From Streptomyces sp. G-G2 (GTDB taxonomy: Bacteria > Actinomycetota > Actinomycetes > Streptomycetales > Streptomycetaceae): DNA of 64,000 nucleotides. Where the stretch lies: assembly GCF_030063135.1 (NCBI RefSeq), contig NZ_JASISO010000037.1:1-64000 (forward strand). The letters are read 5' to 3'. A program made the translations under genes and the position numbers. Shown piece after piece: positions 37,645 through 45,697 of this stretch. The notes under the pieces are model-generated. The model saw nothing but the letters and a program-made list of their open reading frames with translations. It was not told the DNA's origin and made no database searches. The first letter of the stretch is position 1; each line of letters starts with the position of its first letter.

Positions 37645-38742
37645 TCATCCCGCGTAGCTGATCCGGATCCGGGTCCCGGGCGGGCCCAGCGGCAGCGCCT
37701 GGCAGGCGAGTACGTAGCCCGCGGCCAGGTCGTCCGCGTCCAGGATCTCGTTGCGGACCATCGTCACCTCGCCGTCCACCACCCGGCAGCAGCAGGCGCT
37801 GCAAGCACCTTCGCGGCAGGAGTACGGCGCCCGCACGCCCGCCCCGAGCAGCGCGTCCAGCAGCGGGGCGTCCGCGGCCCAGGCCACGGTGTGGGTGAAC
37901 CCGTCGAGCTCCACCTCGGCCGTGACGCACCCCGCGCCCGCCCCCGTGGCGTCGGGGGGCGGCGCGAACACGTCCCCCGAGAGCGAGAAGTACCGCTCCC
38001 GGTGGATCCCGCGCCCCAGCGCCCCGCCCCGCGCGCGCAGGGCCGTCTCCGCCGCGTCCATCAGCGGCGCGGGCCCGCACAGGTAGGCCTCGGCCGCCGG
38101 GTACGGGGCCACCAGCGGCCCCAGCCGGTCCGCCGTCGGGAGCCCCTGGAGGCTCTCCAGCCAGTGGACCACCGTGAACCGGCCGGGGTGTGCCTCGGCC
38201 AGCGCCCGCAGCTCCCCGGCGTGGATCACCGCGTCCGGGCCCCGGTTCGCGTACAGCAGGGTGATCCGCCCCCGGCCCACCGCCAGCGCGGACTTGGCGA
38301 TGGACAGCAGCGGGGTGATCCCGCTGCCGCCCGCGACCAGCAGCAGCTCCCGGTCCAGGTCGGCCGGGGTGAAGGTGCCCGCGGGCGGGAGTACGAGGAT
38401 CTCGTCCCCGGGCGCGAGCCGCTCGCAGACCCACCCCGAGCCGGTCCCGCCGGGCACCTTCTTGACCGTGATCCGCAGCGGGTCCCCGGTGTGCGGGGAC
38501 CCGGCCAGGGAGTAGCAGCGCGCGCCACCCCCGGGCACCTGGAGGGTGAGGAACTGACCGAGGCGGTACGGGAGTTGCGCGTCCAGGACCAGGGAGACCG
38601 CGTCCGGGGTCTCCTGGATCCGCTCCACCACCCGCACCCGCACCCGCACCCGCACCCGCACCGCGCCCCGCCCCGGCCCGCCGCCCCCAGGATGTCCAGA
38701 ACCCCCAAGAGAGGGGACCAGCCGGATCGGTGCGCAGCACAA
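37645..38742 (-). CDS. kshB: 3-ketosteroid 9-alpha-hydroxylase reductase component (KshB-like)
   Basis: A phenol-hydroxylase-type oxidoreductase: FAD domain (PYRLGQFLTLQVPG, RCYSLAGSPHTGDPLRITVK), NAD domain (LLLVAGGSGITPLLSIAKSAL, LLYANRGPDAVI, HWLESLQGLP, YLCGPAPLMDAAE) and a C-terminal plant-type [2Fe-2S] domain (YSCREGACSACCCRVVDGEV, last Cys in VLACQALP). HWLESLQGLP and the overall order match mycobacterial KshB, which passes electrons to the KshA oxygenase; no kshA is in the window. The start is uncertain. The frame opens with a TTG at 38742, but the strong AGGAGGGA site at 38744-38751 fits better with the GTG at 38740 in another frame. A GTG around 38660, in the hexamer repeat, would give the family length. 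Confidence 0.78.
   Translation of the reverse strand: MCCAPIRLVPSLGGSGHPGGGGPGRGAVRVRVRVRVRVVERIQETPDAVSLVLDAQLPYRLGQFLTLQVPGGGARCYSLAGSPHTGDPLRITVKKVPGGTGSGWVCERLAPGDEILVLPPAGTFTPADLDRELLLVAGGSGITPLLSIAKSALAVGRGRITLLYANRGPDAVIHAGELRALAEAHPGRFTVVHWLESLQGLPTADRLGPLVAPYPAAEAYLCGPAPLMDAAETALRARGGALGRGIHRERYFSLSGDVFAPPPDATGAGAGCVTAEVELDGFTHTVAWAADAPLLDALLGAGVRAPYSCREGACSACCCRVVDGEVTMVRNEILDADDLAAGYVLACQALPLGPPGTRIRISYAG
38629..38661. repeat. Hexamer repeat (CACCCG)5 at the start of kshB
   Basis: Five perfect CACCCG units (38629-38658) and a partial sixth encode Val-Arg repeats (VRVRVRVRV) at the N-terminus of the reductase. Each CAC is a possible GTG start on the coding strand. Slippage by whole units would add or remove start codons without changing frame. 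Confidence 0.7.
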
Positions 38743-39091
38743 TCCCTCCTGGTAGGGGTTTCAGCGTCCCCGCGGGGCACTTCCCCTCCCTGAGGGGATT
38801 CCGCTCTCTCCTCGCGGTGTGCTCTGTCTCCAGCTGGCACGGCTTCGGAAATGGTCTCGCCCAGCGTTTCGTGGTCTTCTCCGGGGGCGGCTCCCCCGGA
38901 GGAGCCCTCGCTCACCAAGCATGCGCGACGGCGGCCCCACCCCCTCGGGGGCGGGGCCGCCGCTCCTTTTCCGCGCGGCTTCGAAGTGGCCCTGTGGAGC
39001 AATTCCCTCCGGGCGGAGCTTCATTGGGAGCCGAACATCCCCCTGGCGTACGCTGCTCGCCAGCGCCGGGTTCGGCCCCTCGCCAGGGTCC
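38743..39091. other. Intergenic region with hairpins, no gene assigned
   Basis: About 350 bases between the kshB 5' end and a small-ORF operon. The reading frames in it lack ribosome sites and family matches. It holds a 7-bp hairpin CCGGGGG/CCCCCGG (38881-38899), a stronger terminator-like hairpin (listed separately) and presumably the promoter for the genes starting at 39092. Confidence 0.4.
38931..38970 (+). terminator. Intrinsic terminator-like hairpin with T-tract
   Basis: GCGGCCCCACCCCC (38931-38944) pairs with GGGGCGGGGCCGC (38948-38960) through a short loop, with one mismatch, and TCCTTTT follows at 38964-38970. No gene was recognised directly upstream on the + strand, so it may end a small untranslated RNA or block read-through into the small-ORF operon. 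Confidence 0.55.
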
Positions 39092-39304
39092 GTGCTCCAT
39101 GGGCCGAGCGTAAGAGACCATTCCGAAGTCGCGGTCGTCATCGGCGCCCTCGCCGCTCTCATGGGCGCCCTCGCCCCGGTCGTCAAGACCCTCGTCGAGG
39201 TACCGCCGCAGCCGCCCACCCCGGTCATCGCTCCGGTCCGTCCCGAAGCCCCCGGCCCCGGACTCCCCCCGGCTGGTTCCCGTCAGGGGGACGGGGTCCG
39301 GTGA
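39092..39304 (+). CDS. Small membrane protein, first of three coupled ORFs
   Basis: A 70-residue frame starting at GTG 39092 behind CCAGGG. It has one hydrophobic segment (VAVVIGALAALMGALAPVV, about residues 13-31) and a Pro-rich tail (PPQPPTPVIAPVRPEAPGPG). Its stop overlaps the GTG of the next ORF (GTGA, 39301-39304). Coupling to two further ORFs is the main support. Function unknown. Confidence 0.45.
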   Translation: MLHGPSVRDHSEVAVVIGALAALMGALAPVVKTLVEVPPQPPTPVIAPVRPEAPGPGLPPAGSRQGDGVR

Positions 39305-39687
39305 CCGAGGTCGTCGAGATCACAGATGTCACCGGCCTTGCCGACCTCACCGGCAGGGCCGGCAGGGCCGGTTGGGCCGGTTGGGCCGGTTGGGCGCACG
39401 GTGCAACTGCCGCCTACCTCACGTCCCTGGGCCTTTCGCCCTCCGGGGTGGGGATGCTCACCTCCGCCGCCCGGGTGGGGGGAGGTGAGCGCGGCCGGGT
39501 AGCCGCGTACGGCCGGGAGTGGATCCACATCATCGTCCACGGAGTCGCCAAGGAAACGACGCCGCACGGAACGACACGGCTGTGGACTCGGGGAGCGGTC
39601 CTCGGCGACCTCGGCCATGTGACGGGCAGGGGAAGGCGGCCCGGGGCCGTGACTCCGTGCCACCCGGGCCGCACCTCACCTTCATGA
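39301..39687 (+). CDS. Hypothetical protein with Gly-Arg/Trp-Ala repeats, second of three coupled ORFs
   Basis: A 128-residue frame from GTG 39301. It begins VTEVVEITDVTGLADLTG, continues with the short repeat GRAGRAGWAGWAGWAHGA and has a basic, Gly-rich remainder (VRVGGGERGRVAAY-like composition). Its stop overlaps the ATG of the HTH gene (ATGA, 39684-39687). No family is recognised. Both ends being 4-base overlaps argues that this is a translated ORF. Confidence 0.45.
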   Translation: MTEVVEITDVTGLADLTGRAGRAGWAGWAGWAHGATAAYLTSLGLSPSGVGMLTSAARVGGGERGRVAAYGREWIHIIVHGVAKETTPHGTTRLWTRGAVLGDLGHVTGRGRRPGAVTPCHPGRTSPS

Positions 39688-40142
39688 CGACGTGCGCCAC
39701 CGTGGGCCTCACGTCCCGGACCCTCGCCCTGCTGATCGAGCAGGAGACCTCGCTCGCGCTCCTGCTCGCGCAGCTGGCCAACGACCGTGCCATGACCGTC
39801 GAGTCGGTGTACGCGGCGTCCAAGTCGGACCCCGTCACCGGGGTGGCCCGGCTGCTGGAGTACCTGGCCGAGTCCCGTACGAACCCGCACGGGGCCGGCC
39901 GCATCAGGTGGACCAGGTCCGGTATCCACAAGGTCCCGGAGGGGGCCCTGACCGTTTCCGGCCCCAGTCAGGCCGACCTGGCCGACGCCCTCGGGCTCGG
40001 CCGGACCACGGTCGAGAAGGCGCTGGCCTCCCTGCGCGCCGAGGGAGTCCTGACCGCCCTCCCGCCCGGTACCCGGTCGAACCGGTACTACGAGATCGCG
40101 GACTTCGCCCTCCTGAGATCCGTAGCCCGCTCCGAGGCCTAA
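39684..40142 (+). CDS. Winged-HTH (GntR/MarR-like) DNA-binding protein, third of three coupled ORFs
   Basis: A 152-residue protein. The C-terminal half is a winged helix: SQADLADALGLGRTTVEKAL (recognition helix) and LRAEGVLTALPPGTRSNRYYEI (wing). The N-terminal half, LTSRTLALLIEQETSLALLLAQLAND, is helical and could mediate dimerisation or partner binding. It is likely a regulator made together with the two small proteins before it. ATG 39684 overlaps the preceding stop. No effector domain is present. It resembles regulators found in Streptomyces accessory elements, but this is only an impression. Confidence 0.65.
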   Translation: MTTCATVGLTSRTLALLIEQETSLALLLAQLANDRAMTVESVYAASKSDPVTGVARLLEYLAESRTNPHGAGRIRWTRSGIHKVPEGALTVSGPSQADLADALGLGRTTVEKALASLRAEGVLTALPPGTRSNRYYEIADFALLRSVARSEA

Positions 40143-40210
40143 CCCCGACCGCCCCCACCGGAGGCGCCCACCCCACCGATCCAGCCGATCCCCCCGCCGA
40201 TCCGCGCCCG

Positions 40211-40335
<125 letters not shown>

Positions 40336-40510
40336 CCGGAGGCCCCACCCACCGCCGGAGGCACACCCACCGCCACCGGACACCCACCCCCGTGGACCAC
40401 CCCGCCGACGCTCGATGCCCGGGGCGCGGGCCCGGGGCTCTGGGCAAGGCCCGGGGCGGAGCCCGGGGCAAGGCCCGGGGCGGAGCCCGGGGCCCCGGCG
40501 GAGCCCCGTC

Positions 40511-41419
40511 TCACCTCGCCCCGTACACCGGTCGCGGCGGCTCCGACGTCGCCAGCAGCCCCGCCACCGCCTCCCCCGCCTCCGCCGGGGCCCACCGCGC
40601 ACCGCGCGACACGGTCGGGCCCGGCCGCCAGCCCTCCATGACGGTGATCCGGCCGCCCTCGACCTCGAAGACCCGCCCGCTCACCCCCGCGGACGCGTCC
40701 GCACCGAGCCAGACCACCAGCGGCGAGACGTTCTCCGGCGCCATCGCGTCGAAGTCCCCCTCCCCCGGCGCCGCCATCGTCTCCGCGAACGTCGCCTCCG
40801 TCATCCGCGTCCGCGCCGCCGGGGCGATCGCGTTGACCTGGACCCCGTACCGGCCCATCTCCGCCGCCGCGACCAGCGTCAGCCCGAGGATCCCCGCCTT
40901 CGCGGCGCTGTAGTTCCCCTGGCCCACCGAGCCCAGCAGACCGGCCCCCGACGAGGTGTTGATGACCCGGGCCGCCGCCTCCCGGCCGGCCTTCGACTCC
41001 GCCCGCCAGTGCGCCGCCGCGTGCCGCAGCGGCAGGAAGTGGCCCTTGAGGTGGACCCGCATGACCGCGTCCCACTCGTCCTCGCCCAGGTTCACGAGCA
41101 TCCGGTCCCGCAGGAAACCGGCGTTGTTGACCAGGGTGTCCAGCCGCCCGAAGCTGTCGAGGGCGCACTCGACCAGCGAGGACGCGCCCTCCGTCGTGGC
41201 GATGTCCCCGCCGTGGGCCACCGCCTCACCGCCCAGCGCCCGGATCTCCGCCACCACGTGGGCAGCCGGCCCCTGCGGCTCGGGCAGGCCGTCGAGGCCG
41301 ACCCCGAGGTCGTTGACGACGATCCGCGCGCCCTCCGCCGCGAAGGCCAGGGCGTGGGCCCGGCCCAGCCCCCGGCCCGCACCCGTCACGACCACTACCC
41401 GGTCTTCGGCGATTCCCAT
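40511..41419 (-). CDS. SDR-family dehydrogenase of HIP catabolism (Rv3548c-like)
   Basis: A 302-residue short-chain dehydrogenase. Cofactor motif VVVVTGAGRGLGRAHALAFA, NNAG in LDTLVNNAGFLRDRML, catalytic Ser region VINTSSGAGLLGSVGQGNY with Tyr-x-x-x-Lys in YSAAKAG. The C-terminal extension after ENVSPLVVWLG (beyond about residue 215) resembles the longer MFE-2-like hydroxyacyl-CoA dehydrogenases. By position (SDR-SDR divergent from echA20-ipdABC) it corresponds to M. tuberculosis Rv3548c in the KstR2 regulon. A role in oxidising a hydroxyacyl-CoA intermediate of C/D-ring breakdown is inferred. ATG 41419 lies one base after the stop of the preceding SDR gene. Confidence 0.85.
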   Translation of the reverse strand: MGIAEDRVVVVTGAGRGLGRAHALAFAAEGARIVVNDLGVGLDGLPEPQGPAAHVVAEIRALGGEAVAHGGDIATTEGASSLVECALDSFGRLDTLVNNAGFLRDRMLVNLGEDEWDAVMRVHLKGHFLPLRHAAAHWRAESKAGREAAARVINTSSGAGLLGSVGQGNYSAAKAGILGLTLVAAAEMGRYGVQVNAIAPAARTRMTEATFAETMAAPGEGDFDAMAPENVSPLVVWLGADASAGVSGRVFEVEGGRITVMEGWRPGPTVSRGARWAPAEAGEAVAGLLATSEPPRPVYGAR

Positions 41420-41420
41420 G

Positions 41421-42185
41421 TCAGTTCTCCTTGTTGACGTTCGCGGCGTCCAGGAAGGCGGGGCGTTCGCCGCCCCCGTGCAGCAGCAGGCTCGCGCCGC
41501 TGACGTAGGCGGCCCGGGCGGAGGCCAGGAAGACCGCCGCCGCGCCCACGTCGGCGGGTTCGGCCAGCCGCCCGAGCGGGACGGTGGCGCCGACGGCGGC
41601 GATCCCGCCGTCGTTCCCGTAGTGCAGGTGCGAGAGCTCGGTGCGGACCATGCCCAGCACCAGGGTGTTGACCCGGACCTCGGGCGCCCATTCGACGGCC
41701 ATCGAGCGGGCCAGGTTCTCCAGCCCGGCCTTGGCGGCCCCGTAGGCGGCGGTGCCCGGGGAGGGCCGGGTGCCGCTGACGCTGCCGATCATGACGACGG
41801 AGCCGCCCGCCTCCCGCAGCCACGGGTACGCGGCGAGCGAGGCGGTCATCGGGGCGACCAGGTTGAGCTCGACGACGCGCGCGTGCCGTTCGGCCTCGCC
41901 CTCGCCGAGCAGCCGGTAGGGGGTGCCGCCCGCGTTGTTGACCAGGCAGTCCAGGCGCCCGTACCGGCGGGCGACCGCAGCGAAGAACTCCCCCACCGCC
42001 GCCGGGTTCCGCAGGTCGAGGGGCCCGAACTCCGCCACCCGCCCGTCCTCCTCGACCGGCTCGTCCGGTGGGCGGCGGGCGCATACGACGACCCGCGCCC
42101 CGGCCCCGAGGAACGCGCGGGCGATCCCGGCGCCGACGCCGCGGGTGCCGCCGGTGACGACGACGACCCTCCCGTCCAGCTCCAT
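41421..42185 (-). CDS. SDR-family dehydrogenase of HIP catabolism (Rv3549c-like)
   Basis: A 254-residue SDR. Cofactor motif VVVVTGGTRGVGAGIARAF, NNAG in LDCLVNNAGGTPYRLL, catalytic Ser in VVMIGSVSGTRPSPG, YxxxK in YGAAKAG, and RVNTLVLGMVRTELS. It is the first gene of the leftward pair under the KstR2-type operator at 42204-42223 and corresponds by synteny to Rv3549c. Likely a hydroxyacyl-CoA dehydrogenase in the steroid C/D-ring pathway; the exact step is not deducible from sequence. ATG 42185 is 18 bases from the operator. Confidence 0.87.
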   Translation of the reverse strand: MELDGRVVVVTGGTRGVGAGIARAFLGAGARVVVCARRPPDEPVEEDGRVAEFGPLDLRNPAAVGEFFAAVARRYGRLDCLVNNAGGTPYRLLGEGEAERHARVVELNLVAPMTASLAAYPWLREAGGSVVMIGSVSGTRPSPGTAAYGAAKAGLENLARSMAVEWAPEVRVNTLVLGMVRTELSHLHYGNDGGIAAVGATVPLGRLAEPADVGAAAVFLASARAAYVSGASLLLHGGGERPAFLDAANVNKEN

Positions 42186-42203
42186 AGGCTGCTACCTTCC
42201 TCA

Positions 42204-42223
42204 CCTAACAAATGTTTGGTGGA
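42204..42223. promoter_or_regulatory. Probable KstR2 operator, divergent SDR/echA20 promoter
   Basis: The palindromic core AACAAATGTTTGGT (42207-42220) lies in a 20-base segment identical at 17 of 20 positions to the reverse complement of the site at 52745-52764. As recalled from the literature, the mycobacterial KstR2 motif is AnCAAGnnCTTGnT; this site matches with changes at G6 and C9. It sits between starts 42185 (-) and 42242 (+). Confidence 0.78.
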
Positions 42224-42241
42224 AAGGTAGCTGATCCGCTC

Positions 42242-42988
42242 ATGGGTGTCTCCACCTCCAGCCCGGGCAAGGGCATCGCACTCGTCACAGTCGACTTCCC
42301 GCCCGTCAACGCCCTTCCCGTACAGGGCTGGTACGACCTGGCCGACGCCCTGCGCGCGGCCGGGCGCGACCCCGCCGTCCGCTGCGTGGTCCTGGCCGCC
42401 GAGGGCCGGGGGTTCAACGCGGGCGTCGACATCAAGGAGATGCAGCGCGACACGGGGCACGGCGCGCTCATCGGCGCCAACCACGGCTGCTACGAGGCCT
42501 TCGCGGCCGTGTACGAATGCGAGGTCCCCGTCGTCGCCGCCGTGCACGGGTTCTGCCTGGGCGGCGGCATCGGCCTGGTCGGCAACGCCGACGTCATCGT
42601 CGCCGCCGACGACGCCACCTTCGGGCTGCCGGAGCTGGACCGCGGCGCGCTCGGCGCGGCCACCCACCTGTCCCGGCTGGTCCCCCAGCACCTGATGCGC
42701 GCCCTGTACTACACCTCGCGCACCGCGACGGCCGCCGAGCTGCACGCGCACGGCTCGGTGTGGCAGGTGGTCCAGCCGGAGCGGCTGCGCGCGGCGGCCC
42801 TGGAGCTGGCGGCCGAGATCGCGCTCAAGGACGGCTATCTGATCCGCCTGGCCAAGGCGGCGATCAACGGCATCGACCCCGTGGACGTGCGGCGCAGCTA
42901 CCGCTTCGAGCAGGGCTTCACCTTCGAGGCCAATCTCAGCGGGGTGGCCGACCGGGTCCGCGACACCTTCGCAGGCGAGGAGCGCTGA
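42242..42988 (+). CDS. echA20: EchA20: enoyl-CoA hydratase-family ring hydrolase of HIP catabolism
   Basis: A 248-residue crotonase-fold enzyme. The oxyanion-hole regions are GFNAGVDIKEMQ and HGFCLGGGIGLVGNADVI; FGLPELDRGALGAATHLSRL follows. In mycobacteria EchA20 hydrolyses the last intact D-ring of the CoA thioester formed after IpdC. ATG 42242 is chosen over ATG 42212, which lies inside the operator; the chosen start gives the same length as M. tuberculosis EchA20 (about 247). First gene of echA20-ipdA-ipdB-ipdC; its stop overlaps the ipdA start by one base. Confidence 0.87.
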   Translation: MGVSTSSPGKGIALVTVDFPPVNALPVQGWYDLADALRAAGRDPAVRCVVLAAEGRGFNAGVDIKEMQRDTGHGALIGANHGCYEAFAAVYECEVPVVAAVHGFCLGGGIGLVGNADVIVAADDATFGLPELDRGALGAATHLSRLVPQHLMRALYYTSRTATAAELHAHGSVWQVVQPERLRAAALELAAEIALKDGYLIRLAKAAINGIDPVDVRRSYRFEQGFTFEANLSGVADRVRDTFAGEER

Positions 42989-43851
42989 TGAGCGACAAGA
43001 CCATGACTCCCGAAGAGGTGGTCGGGCGGCTGCGCAGCGGGATGACGATCGGGATCGGCGGGTGGGGTTCGCGGCGCAAGCCGATGGCCCTGGTCAGAGC
43101 GCTGCTCCGGTCCGAGATCACCGATCTCACGGTGATCTCCTACGGCGGCCCCGACGTCGGTCTGCTGGCCGCCGCCGGGAAGATCCGCAAGCTGGTCGCG
43201 GCCTTCACCACCCTGGACTCCATCCCCCTGGAGCCGCACTTCCGGGCGGCCCGCGAGCGCGGTGCCTTCGCACTCACCGAGATCGACGAGGCCATGTTCA
43301 TGTGGGGCCTGACCGCCGCCGCGAACCGGCTGCCGTTCCTGCCCGTCCGCGCGGGCCTGGGCTCCGACGTGATGCGGGTCAACCCGGAGCTGCGCACGGT
43401 CACCTCCCCCTACGCCGACGGCGAGGAGTTCGTCGCCGCCCCCGCCCTGCGCATGGATGCGGCGCTCGTCCACCTGAACCGCGCCGACCGCCTCGGCAAC
43501 GGCCAGTACCTGGGCCCCGACCCGTACTTCGACGACCTCTTCTGCGAGGCCGCCGATACGGCGTACGTGTCGTGCGAGCGGCTCGTCGAGACCGCCGAGC
43601 TGACCCGGGACGCGGCCCCGCAGACCCTGCTCGTGGGCCGCCACTCGGTCACCGGGGTGGTGGAGACCCCGCACGGCGCGCACTTCACCACCTGCGCCCC
43701 CGACTACGAGCGCGACGAGCCGTTCCAGAAGGCGTACGCGACCGCCGCCGCCGACCCGGCGGTCTGGGCGGAGTTCACCGCCCGCTTCCTGTCCGGCAAC
43801 GAGAAGGCCTACCAGTCCGCCGTCGAGGCCTGGCACGAGGAGCAGAAGTGA
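42988..43851 (+). CDS. ipdA: IpdA: alpha subunit of COCHEA-CoA ring hydrolase
   Basis: A 287-residue protein of the class I CoA-transferase alpha fold. The N-terminus LRSGMTIGIGGWGSRRKPMALVRA and VISYGGPDVGLLAAAGKIRK match mycobacterial IpdA closely, including the acidic cluster ALTEIDEAMF (97-101) that probably holds the catalytic Glu. GLGSDVMRVNPELRTVTSPY and LNRADRLGNGQYLGPDPYFDDLF follow. With IpdB it hydrolyses the ring of a cyclohexene-type CoA thioester, not a CoA transfer. ATG overlaps the echA20 stop; the stop overlaps the ipdB start. Confidence 0.88.
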   Translation: MSDKTMTPEEVVGRLRSGMTIGIGGWGSRRKPMALVRALLRSEITDLTVISYGGPDVGLLAAAGKIRKLVAAFTTLDSIPLEPHFRAARERGAFALTEIDEAMFMWGLTAAANRLPFLPVRAGLGSDVMRVNPELRTVTSPYADGEEFVAAPALRMDAALVHLNRADRLGNGQYLGPDPYFDDLFCEAADTAYVSCERLVETAELTRDAAPQTLLVGRHSVTGVVETPHGAHFTTCAPDYERDEPFQKAYATAAADPAVWAEFTARFLSGNEKAYQSAVEAWHEEQK

Positions 43852-44618
43852 CCACAGCGACCACCGCCGGGGCGGCGACCGGCGCCGCGACCCGCGCCGA
43901 CTACTGCGTGATCGCCTGCGCCGAGGCCTGGCGGGACAACGGCGAGGTGCTGGCGAGCCCGATGGGGCTGATCCCCTCGATCGGGGCCCGGCTGGCCCGC
44001 CGCACCTTCTCCCCCGACCTGCTGCTGACCAACGGCGAGGCGTTCCTGGTGGGTCCGGACGGCGCCACCGAGGGCTGGCTCCCGTACCACAGGCACCTGA
44101 CCATGGTCACCGGCGGCAAGCGGCACGTGATGATGGGCGCGAGCCAGATCGACCGGTTCGGGAACCAGAACATCTCCTGCATCGGCGACTGGGAGCAGCC
44201 CGCCCGCCAGTTGCTGGGGGTGCGCGGCGCGCCCGTCAACACCCTGAACAATCCGGTGAGTTACTGGATCCCGAAGCATTCCTCGCGGGTGTTCGTGGAG
44301 CGCGTGGACATGGTGTCGGGCGTGGGGTACGACCGGGCGGCCGCGGCGGGCCCGTCCGCGACCCGCTACCACCGCATCCCCCGGGTGGTGACCAACCTCG
44401 GGGTGTTCGACTTCGAGACCCCGGACCGGTCGATGCGGATCGCCTCCCTGCACCCGGGGGTGACGGTGGAGGAGGTCCGCGCGGCCACCGGCTTCGACCT
44501 CGGCGGCATCGACGCGGCGGAACGCGCGTCCACCCGCGAGCCGACCCCGGCCGAACTGCGCCTGATCCGGGAGGACCTGGATCCGCGCGCGACCCGGCTG
44601 CGCGAGGTGCCCGCGTGA
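43848..44618 (+). CDS. ipdB: IpdB: beta subunit of COCHEA-CoA ring hydrolase
   Basis: A 256-residue class I CoA-transferase beta-like protein. RADYCVIACAEAWRDNGEVL and ASPMGLIPSIGARLARRTFSP near the N-terminus, then LTNGEAFLVG, MMGASQIDRFGNQNISCIGDW and RVFVERVDMVSGVGYDRA. Such beta subunits in true CoA transferases carry a catalytic Glu that is absent in IpdB; here the equivalent stretch is also of the IpdB type. The first 17 residues are Ala/Thr-rich and extend past the family start. GTG 43848 overlaps the ipdA stop; the stop overlaps ipdC. Confidence 0.87.
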   Translation: MTTATTAGAATGAATRADYCVIACAEAWRDNGEVLASPMGLIPSIGARLARRTFSPDLLLTNGEAFLVGPDGATEGWLPYHRHLTMVTGGKRHVMMGASQIDRFGNQNISCIGDWEQPARQLLGVRGAPVNTLNNPVSYWIPKHSSRVFVERVDMVSGVGYDRAAAAGPSATRYHRIPRVVTNLGVFDFETPDRSMRIASLHPGVTVEEVRAATGFDLGGIDAAERASTREPTPAELRLIREDLDPRATRLREVPA

Positions 44619-45667
44619 TGGAGACCGCCCTGACCAAGCTGATCGGCATCGAGCACCCCATCGTCCAGACGGGCATGGGCTGGGTCGCGGGCCCGCGCCT
44701 GGTGTCGGCCGCCGCCAACGCGGGGGCGCTGGGCATCCTGGCCTCCGCGACCATGACCGTGGACCAGCTGCGGGCGGCGGTCCACGAGGTCAAGTCCCGT
44801 ACCCGGGCCCCCTTCGGGGTCAACCTGCGAGCGGACGCGGGGGACGCGGCCGAGCGGGCCCAGCTGATCATCGACGAGGGGGTCCGGGTCGCGTCCTTCG
44901 CCCTCGCCCCGTCCAAGGAACTGATCGCCCGGCTCAAGGACGCGGGTGTGGTGGTGATCCCGTCGATCGGGGCGCGCCGTCACGCGGAGAAGGTCGCGGC
45001 CTGGGGTGCGGACGCGGTGATCGTGCAGGGCGGGGAGGGCGGCGGGCACACCGGGGACGTGGCCACGACCGTCCTGCTGCCGCAGGTCGTGGACGCGGTG
45101 GACATCCCGGTGATCGCGGCGGGCGGGTTCCACGACGGGCGGGGCCTGGTGGCGGCCCTCGCCTTCGGGGCGGCGGGCATCGCGATGGGCACCCGGTTCC
45201 TGCTGACCTCGGACTCGACGGTGCCGGACGCGGTCAAGGCGCGCTATCTGGCGGCGGGGGTCAAGGACGTCACCGTGACGACGGCCGTGGACGGGCTGCC
45301 GCACCGGATGCTGCGCAGCGAGCTGGTGGTCTCCCTGGAGCGGGCGGGCCGGGCCCGGGCGCTGGCCAAGGCGGTCCGGCACGCGTCCGCCTTCCGCCGG
45401 ATCTCGGGCCTGAGCTGGCCGCAGATGGTCCGTGACGGTCTCGCGATGAAGCACGGAAAGGACCTGTCCTGGAGCCAGGTCCTGCTCGCCGCCAACACCC
45501 CCATGCTCCTCAGGGCGTCCATGGTCGAGGGCCGTACGGACCTCGGCGTCATGGCATCCGGCCAGGTCGCGGGCGTGATCGAGGACCTTCCGTCCTGTGC
45601 GGAACTCGTCAGCCGCGTCATGGCCGAGGCACAGAACGTGCTCCGCACCCTGCCTCCCGCAGGGTGA
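44618..45667 (+). CDS. ipdC: IpdC: flavin-dependent dehydrogenase/NMO-like enzyme of HIP catabolism
   Basis: A 349-residue TIM-barrel flavoprotein of the nitronate monooxygenase-like family: IGIEHPIVQTGMGWVAGPRL, NAGALGILASATMTVDQL, IVQGGEGGGHTGDVATTVLLP, IPVIAAGGFHDGRGLVAALAFGA and MGTRFLLTSDSTV (FMN phosphate site). In M. tuberculosis IpdC (Rv3553) oxidises a hydroxylated HIC-CoA intermediate to the substrate of EchA20. It is last in the four-gene operon. ATG 44618 overlaps the ipdB stop; a GTG at 44615 is equally placed. The order echA20-ipdA-ipdB-ipdC is identical to mycobacteria. Confidence 0.86.
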   Translation: METALTKLIGIEHPIVQTGMGWVAGPRLVSAAANAGALGILASATMTVDQLRAAVHEVKSRTRAPFGVNLRADAGDAAERAQLIIDEGVRVASFALAPSKELIARLKDAGVVVIPSIGARRHAEKVAAWGADAVIVQGGEGGGHTGDVATTVLLPQVVDAVDIPVIAAGGFHDGRGLVAALAFGAAGIAMGTRFLLTSDSTVPDAVKARYLAAGVKDVTVTTAVDGLPHRMLRSELVVSLERAGRARALAKAVRHASAFRRISGLSWPQMVRDGLAMKHGKDLSWSQVLLAANTPMLLRASMVEGRTDLGVMASGQVAGVIEDLPSCAELVSRVMAEAQNVLRTLPPAG

Positions 45668-45697
45668 TCCCCCTTCTCCCTTTCAGGAGTCGTACAG

